From: Clostridia bacterium
GTDB taxonomy: Bacteria > Bacillota > Clostridia > Oscillospirales > QAMX01
NCBI GenBank assembly: GCA_017533425.1
Contig: JAFXIE010000037.1
Coordinates: forward strand, 1-35,289
Direction of reading: 5' to 3'
Length of the DNA stretch: 35,289 bases
The notes under the pieces are model-generated. The model ran no database searches. It was given only the letters and a program-made list of their open reading frames with translations, and was not told where the DNA came from. The translations under genes and the position numbers were made by a program. Positions 32,373 to 35,289 of the stretch are shown piece after piece. Position 1 is the stretch's first letter. Each line of letters begins with the position of its first letter.

Positions 32373-33599
32373 ATGATTCATGTTCATCATATCGAAAAAG
32401 AAGAACTTCCGGTCATTGCCCGCATCAAGGCGGTGGCCTTCAACGGCTCCTTCCAGGAAAATACAACGGCGGAGAGCCTTGCCGCGCCGGAGGCAGCCTC
32501 CCGCAAGCTGCCATGCGGCTGCGGGATCCTTGCGGCCACCAATGACAGTGGCGTTACCGTATCCACCATGGAGTGCATTCCCTATAGCCTTCGTATCATG
32601 GGAAAGAGCGCTCCGGCCTGCGGCATCGGCGGCGTTGCAACCCTGCCGGAATACCGAAATCTCGGTGCCGTGCGGGAAATGTTCCGCTTTGCCCTGGCGG
32701 AAATGAAGGAAAAGGGAGAAATCTTCTCCCTTCTCAATCCCTTCAGCCGTGCCTATTACCGCAAATTCGGCTATGAGGATGTATCCCAGATCCGCCGCTG
32801 GCGCATTCCCCTGGCGAGCCTGCCGAAGTATGAGCTTGGCGGATGCGTGCGTGAGCTTATCGGGCAGGACAATGTTGCCCCCCTGGTGGAGATCGACCGC
32901 AGGATGCTTACGCATTACGACCTCTCGGTAGACCGCTGTGCAGAAGATTATATCTCTTCCCGGCGGGCAAATCCCTGCGCCTCCAATTTCCACACCTATG
33001 TCTGGTCGGATGATGAAGGCCGCGATCGCGCCTACATCACCTTTAATGGCCGGGAGGATTCGGGCGAGAGAGTGCTTTGGGCCTGCGGCGCCATGGCTAA
33101 TAACGGCGTCGGCTTTACAGATCCGGATGGGCTTCGCGCCATTCTCTCCTTCCTGCGGGTTTTCGCCTCCCAGTTTAAGTCGGTCATCATGCCGCTGCCG
33201 GAGAATGTGACCCTTCTCGGCGTCCTTCCGGAGATGTCGGAGGTGCGGCAGACGGCGCGCTTTGCAACCTCCCTGCGCATTGTCGATCTGCCCGCCGCCA
33301 TGGCCTATCTCCGTCCCCGCGCGGCAGGGGAGCTGAAGCTTTCGGTCAGCGATGCCTTGTGTCCCTGGAACGAGGGGTGCTGGCACATTGTCTTTGATGA
33401 TGAGAGGGTGCTTTCCTGCTGTCGCTGCGAGGAGGAACCTGATGTAACGATGCCCATTTCTGCGCTGATACCCCTCTATGCGGGATCCCGCGGGGGAGAT
33501 GAGCTTTGCTGGCTCGACGGTGTTCGCGTTATAAATCCGGATGCGCCCTTTGACAGCCTCTTTTACCGCAAGCCGATCTATCTTGTGGAGAATTTCTGA
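32373..33599 (+). CDS. GNAT acetyltransferase, Eis-like with SCP2-type C-terminal domain
   Basis: 408 aa. Layout of the Eis family: an N-terminal GNAT domain (GIGGVATLPEYRNLGAVREMF for acetyl-CoA, then PFSRAYYRKFGYE), a second GNAT-like domain (about 150-300) and a C-terminal sterol-carrier-like domain (about 300-400) ending ...YRKPIYLVENF. As in Eis, the free C-terminal carboxylate may act in catalysis. Family members acetylate amines, including aminoglycosides and protein lysines, but most Clostridial ones are uncharacterised. Cytoplasmic. Last gene of the Asp23-FakA-RecG transcript, with a strong terminator 15 bases downstream. Confidence 0.88.
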   Translation: MIHVHHIEKEELPVIARIKAVAFNGSFQENTTAESLAAPEAASRKLPCGCGILAATNDSGVTVSTMECIPYSLRIMGKSAPACGIGGVATLPEYRNLGAVREMFRFALAEMKEKGEIFSLLNPFSRAYYRKFGYEDVSQIRRWRIPLASLPKYELGGCVRELIGQDNVAPLVEIDRRMLTHYDLSVDRCAEDYISSRRANPCASNFHTYVWSDDEGRDRAYITFNGREDSGERVLWACGAMANNGVGFTDPDGLRAILSFLRVFASQFKSVIMPLPENVTLLGVLPEMSEVRQTARFATSLRIVDLPAAMAYLRPRAAGELKLSVSDALCPWNEGCWHIVFDDERVLSCCRCEEEPDVTMPISALIPLYAGSRGGDELCWLDGVRVINPDAPFDSLFYRKPIYLVENF

Positions 33600-33606
33600 T
33601 ATAGTA

Positions 33607-33646
33607 CAAAAAAATCACCTGTCCCGGAGGACAGGTGATTTTTTTA
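33607..33646. terminator. Bidirectional terminator between the Eis-like and dnaJ genes
   Basis: A perfect 11-bp inverted repeat (33614-33624 with 33629-33639) with a CGGA tetraloop is flanked by A7 on the left and T-rich sequence on the right. It serves convergent genes, and its right flank runs into the dnaJ stop. Confidence 0.93.
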
Positions 33647-34789
33647 TGACTTAAATATGTTGCGCATTTTGTCAAAGAAATTGCGGTTGCGTGTGTAATT
33701 CTGATCACCGGTGGATTCCCCGAAGCTCTCCAGGATCTTTTTCTGGGAATCGGTGAGGTTTGTGGGCGTTTCGATGACGACATGCAGGATCTCATCGCCC
33801 TTGCCGCGACCGTTGATGTAGGAGATTCCCTTGCCGCGCAGACGGAAGGCGGTGCCGTACTGGGTGCCGGCGGGAATGGTGTATTTCTCCTTGCCCTCCA
33901 GGGTGGGAATCTCGATTTCCGCGCCGAGGGCGGCCTGCACGAAGGTGACGGGAACATCGCAGTGCACATCAAAGCCGTCGCGCTCAAAGATGGGATGCGG
34001 GCGCAGCCGCACGGTGACATGGAGATCGCCGGCGGGGCCGCCGTTCATGCCGTGGCTGCCTTCGCCCCGCAGGGAAACGGTCTGTCCGTCGTCAATACCC
34101 GCAGGAATGCTGACGGTGATGTGGCGGGAACGGCGAATGTAGCCGGAGCCCTTACAGCCGCTGCAGGGGGTCTTGATGACGGTACCGCGGCCGCGGCAGG
34201 CGTCGCAGGGGGCGGTGGACTGGAACATGCCGAGGGGGGTGCGCTGGGCGCGCTTGACCTGGCCGCTGCCGTGGCAGACGGAGCAGGTCTCGGGCTTGGT
34301 TCCCTTGGCGGCGCCGGAGCCGGCGCAGTCGGGGCAGCGCTCCACACGGCTGACATTGATCTCCTTTTTACAGCCGAAGGCGGCCTCCTCAAAGGAGAGG
34401 TTTACCATGACCTCCAGCGTTTCGCCCCGGCGGGGGGCATTGCGTGCGGCAGCACCCCCGCCACCGCCGCCGAAGAAGGAGCCGAAAATATCGCCAAGAT
34501 CGAAGCCGTCAAAGCCGCCGAATCCGTCAAAGCCGCCGCCGGCGCCCGCGCCGAAGTTGGGATCGACGCCGGCATGACCGAATTGGTCATATTTTGCCTT
34601 TTTATCGGGGTTTGAGAGAATTTCGTAGGCCTCGTTGACCTCTTTGAAGCTGGCTTCAGCCGCAGCATCACCCGGATGCAGATCCGGGTGATACTTTTTG
34701 GCCATTTTTCGGTATGCTTTTTTAATTTCATCCTCTGAGGCGCTCTTGTCTATGCCGAGCACCTCATAAAAATCCCGTTTGTCGGGCAT
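33644..34789 (-). CDS. dnaJ: Chaperone protein DnaJ
   Basis: 381 aa, class I DnaJ. It stimulates DnaK ATPase and delivers unfolded substrates. The J domain has HPD at 34-36. A Gly/Phe-rich region spans about 76-112. Four CxxCxGxG zinc repeats lie at 152-159, 169-176, 195-202 and 209-216, and the C-terminal substrate-binding domains follow to a conserved [27 protein letters not shown] upstream of the ATG supplies the ribosome binding site. It follows dnaK by 24 bases as in the usual grpE-dnaK-dnaJ operon. No CIRCE element is visible because the operon start lies outside the window. Confidence 0.97.
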   Translation of the reverse strand: MPDKRDFYEVLGIDKSASEDEIKKAYRKMAKKYHPDLHPGDAAAEASFKEVNEAYEILSNPDKKAKYDQFGHAGVDPNFGAGAGGGFDGFGGFDGFDLGDIFGSFFGGGGGGAAARNAPRRGETLEVMVNLSFEEAAFGCKKEINVSRVERCPDCAGSGAAKGTKPETCSVCHGSGQVKRAQRTPLGMFQSTAPCDACRGRGTVIKTPCSGCKGSGYIRRSRHITVSIPAGIDDGQTVSLRGEGSHGMNGGPAGDLHVTVRLRPHPIFERDGFDVHCDVPVTFVQAALGAEIEIPTLEGKEKYTIPAGTQYGTAFRLRGKGISYINGRGKGDEILHVVIETPTNLTDSQKKILESFGESTGDQNYTRNRNFFDKMRNIFKS

Positions 34790-34813
34790 GGTTTCAATTC
34801 CTCCGGGAAGAGA

Positions 34814-35289
34814 TTACTTCTTGTCCTCGTCAACGCTGTAGTCAGCATCGTAATAGGTCTGGCCGTCGCCGCCGGTCTGGCCGGCATCGGCACCGGGTGT
34901 GCCCTGGGCGCCGCCGTTCTGGGCATAGAGCTTCTCAGAGAGGGCATAGAAGGCCTTGGAAAGGGCTTCGGTATCGGCCTTGATGGCTTCGGTGCTGTCG
35001 CCCTTCAGGGTTTCCTTGAGCTTTGCAATGGCGTCGTTGACGGGCTGCTTGTCGGTCTCGGAGACCTTGTCGCCGATCTCGCCGAGGGTCTTTTCGCTCT
35101 GATAAACCAGCTGCTCGGCCTGGTTGCGGGTGTCAATGGCCTCGCGGCGCTTGGAGTCCTCGGCAGCGAAGGCCTCAGCCTCACGGACGGCCTTGTCGAT
35201 GTCATCCTTGGACATGTTGGTGGAGGAGGTGATGGTGATGTGCTGCTCCTTGCCGGTGCCCTTATCGGTGGCGGAGACGTTGACGATGC
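34814..35289 (-). CDS. dnaK: Chaperone protein DnaK, C-terminal part (partial)
   Basis: 158 residues of the C-terminal end; the gene enters from the right edge. IVNVSATDKGTGKEQHITITSS is the last strand of the peptide-binding domain, followed by the helical lid starting MSKDDIDKAVREAEAFAAEDSKRREAIDTRNQAEQ and a Gly/Ala-rich tail ending in an acidic DEDKK. The lid is standard. The tail between QNGG and YYDADY is the usual variable linker. Position directly upstream of dnaJ supports the call. Confidence 0.97.
   Translation of the reverse strand, partial: IVNVSATDKGTGKEQHITITSSTNMSKDDIDKAVREAEAFAAEDSKRREAIDTRNQAEQLVYQSEKTLGEIGDKVSETDKQPVNDAIAKLKETLKGDSTEAIKADTEALSKAFYALSEKLYAQNGGAQGTPGADAGQTGGDGQTYYDADYSVDEDKK

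Noticed and set aside
30702-33386. An 894-codon open frame on the minus strand
   Set aside because: It is exactly antisense to recG and the Eis-like gene, has no recognisable domain and is Gly/Ala/His-rich as expected of a mirrored frame in G+C-rich DNA.

Overview
The window looks like a piece of chromosome from an endospore-forming, G+C-rich member of the Clostridia (Bacillota), probably a gut or other anaerobic lineage. The pointers are SpoIIP and the GPR spore protease, a dnaK-dnaJ pair, the Asp23-FakA-RecG cluster, a group II ECF transporter core, DUF6062 and DUF3810 proteins, strong GGAGG ribosome binding sites and sigma-A promoters. No phage, IS element, CRISPR array, rRNA or tRNA was recognised, and no stretch over 300 bases lacks a gene.

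Layout. Positions 1-113 hold the end of an unidentified gene. 239-2247 (minus) is the sporulation pair gpr-spoIIP behind a possible sigma-F/G promoter. 2393-3451 (plus) is a Gfo/Idh/MocA oxidoreductase, convergent with a long minus-strand block. That block starts at a strong promoter near 17.5 kb and runs down to 3.5 kb: sugar isomerase/epimerase, cyclophilin lipoprotein, DUF3810 membrane protein, DUF3298 lipoprotein, RlmD-type rRNA methyltransferase, an APH-like kinase, an ASCH-GNAT chimera, a GH78-like protein, an SGNH esterase, two tandem metallophosphoesterases, an MBL-fold hydrolase, 5-formyl-THF cyclo-ligase and a GH29 fucosidase. 17619-19908 (plus) is an AEC transporter, thiamine pyrophosphokinase and a HAD phosphatase. 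19949-24873 (minus) is guaB, an RlmI/K-like methyltransferase and ecfA1-ecfA2-ecfT, with ecfA2 frameshifted as given. 25132-33599 (plus) is DUF6062, PgeF, an orphan peptide-binding lipoprotein, Asp23, FakA-like, RecG and an Eis-like acetyltransferase. 33644-35289 (minus) is dnaJ and the 3' end of dnaK.

How the parts work together. The Gfo/Idh/MocA enzyme, the sugar isomerase, the cytoplasmic GH29, the GH78-like protein and the SGNH esterase suggest intracellular handling of deoxy-sugar-containing, possibly acylated, oligosaccharides. The rest is housekeeping: folate and purine metabolism, vitamin uptake, rRNA modification, chaperones, DNA repair and fatty-acid activation.

The most unusual stretch is an AT-rich island at about 11.1-12.78 kb. 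It begins inside the 3' end of rlmD and ends inside a GNAT gene, so both flanking genes are chimeric. It carries an APH-like kinase and an ASCH domain, and a second in-frame remnant of an rlmD 3' end (the ...VEAVALLSR... motif) lies about 1.25 kb from the resident one. This resembles the scar of a mobile element that used the rumA/rlmD 3' end as its attachment site. Other points of interest are the ecfA2 frameshift and a GH78-like protein with Arg in place of the catalytic acid.
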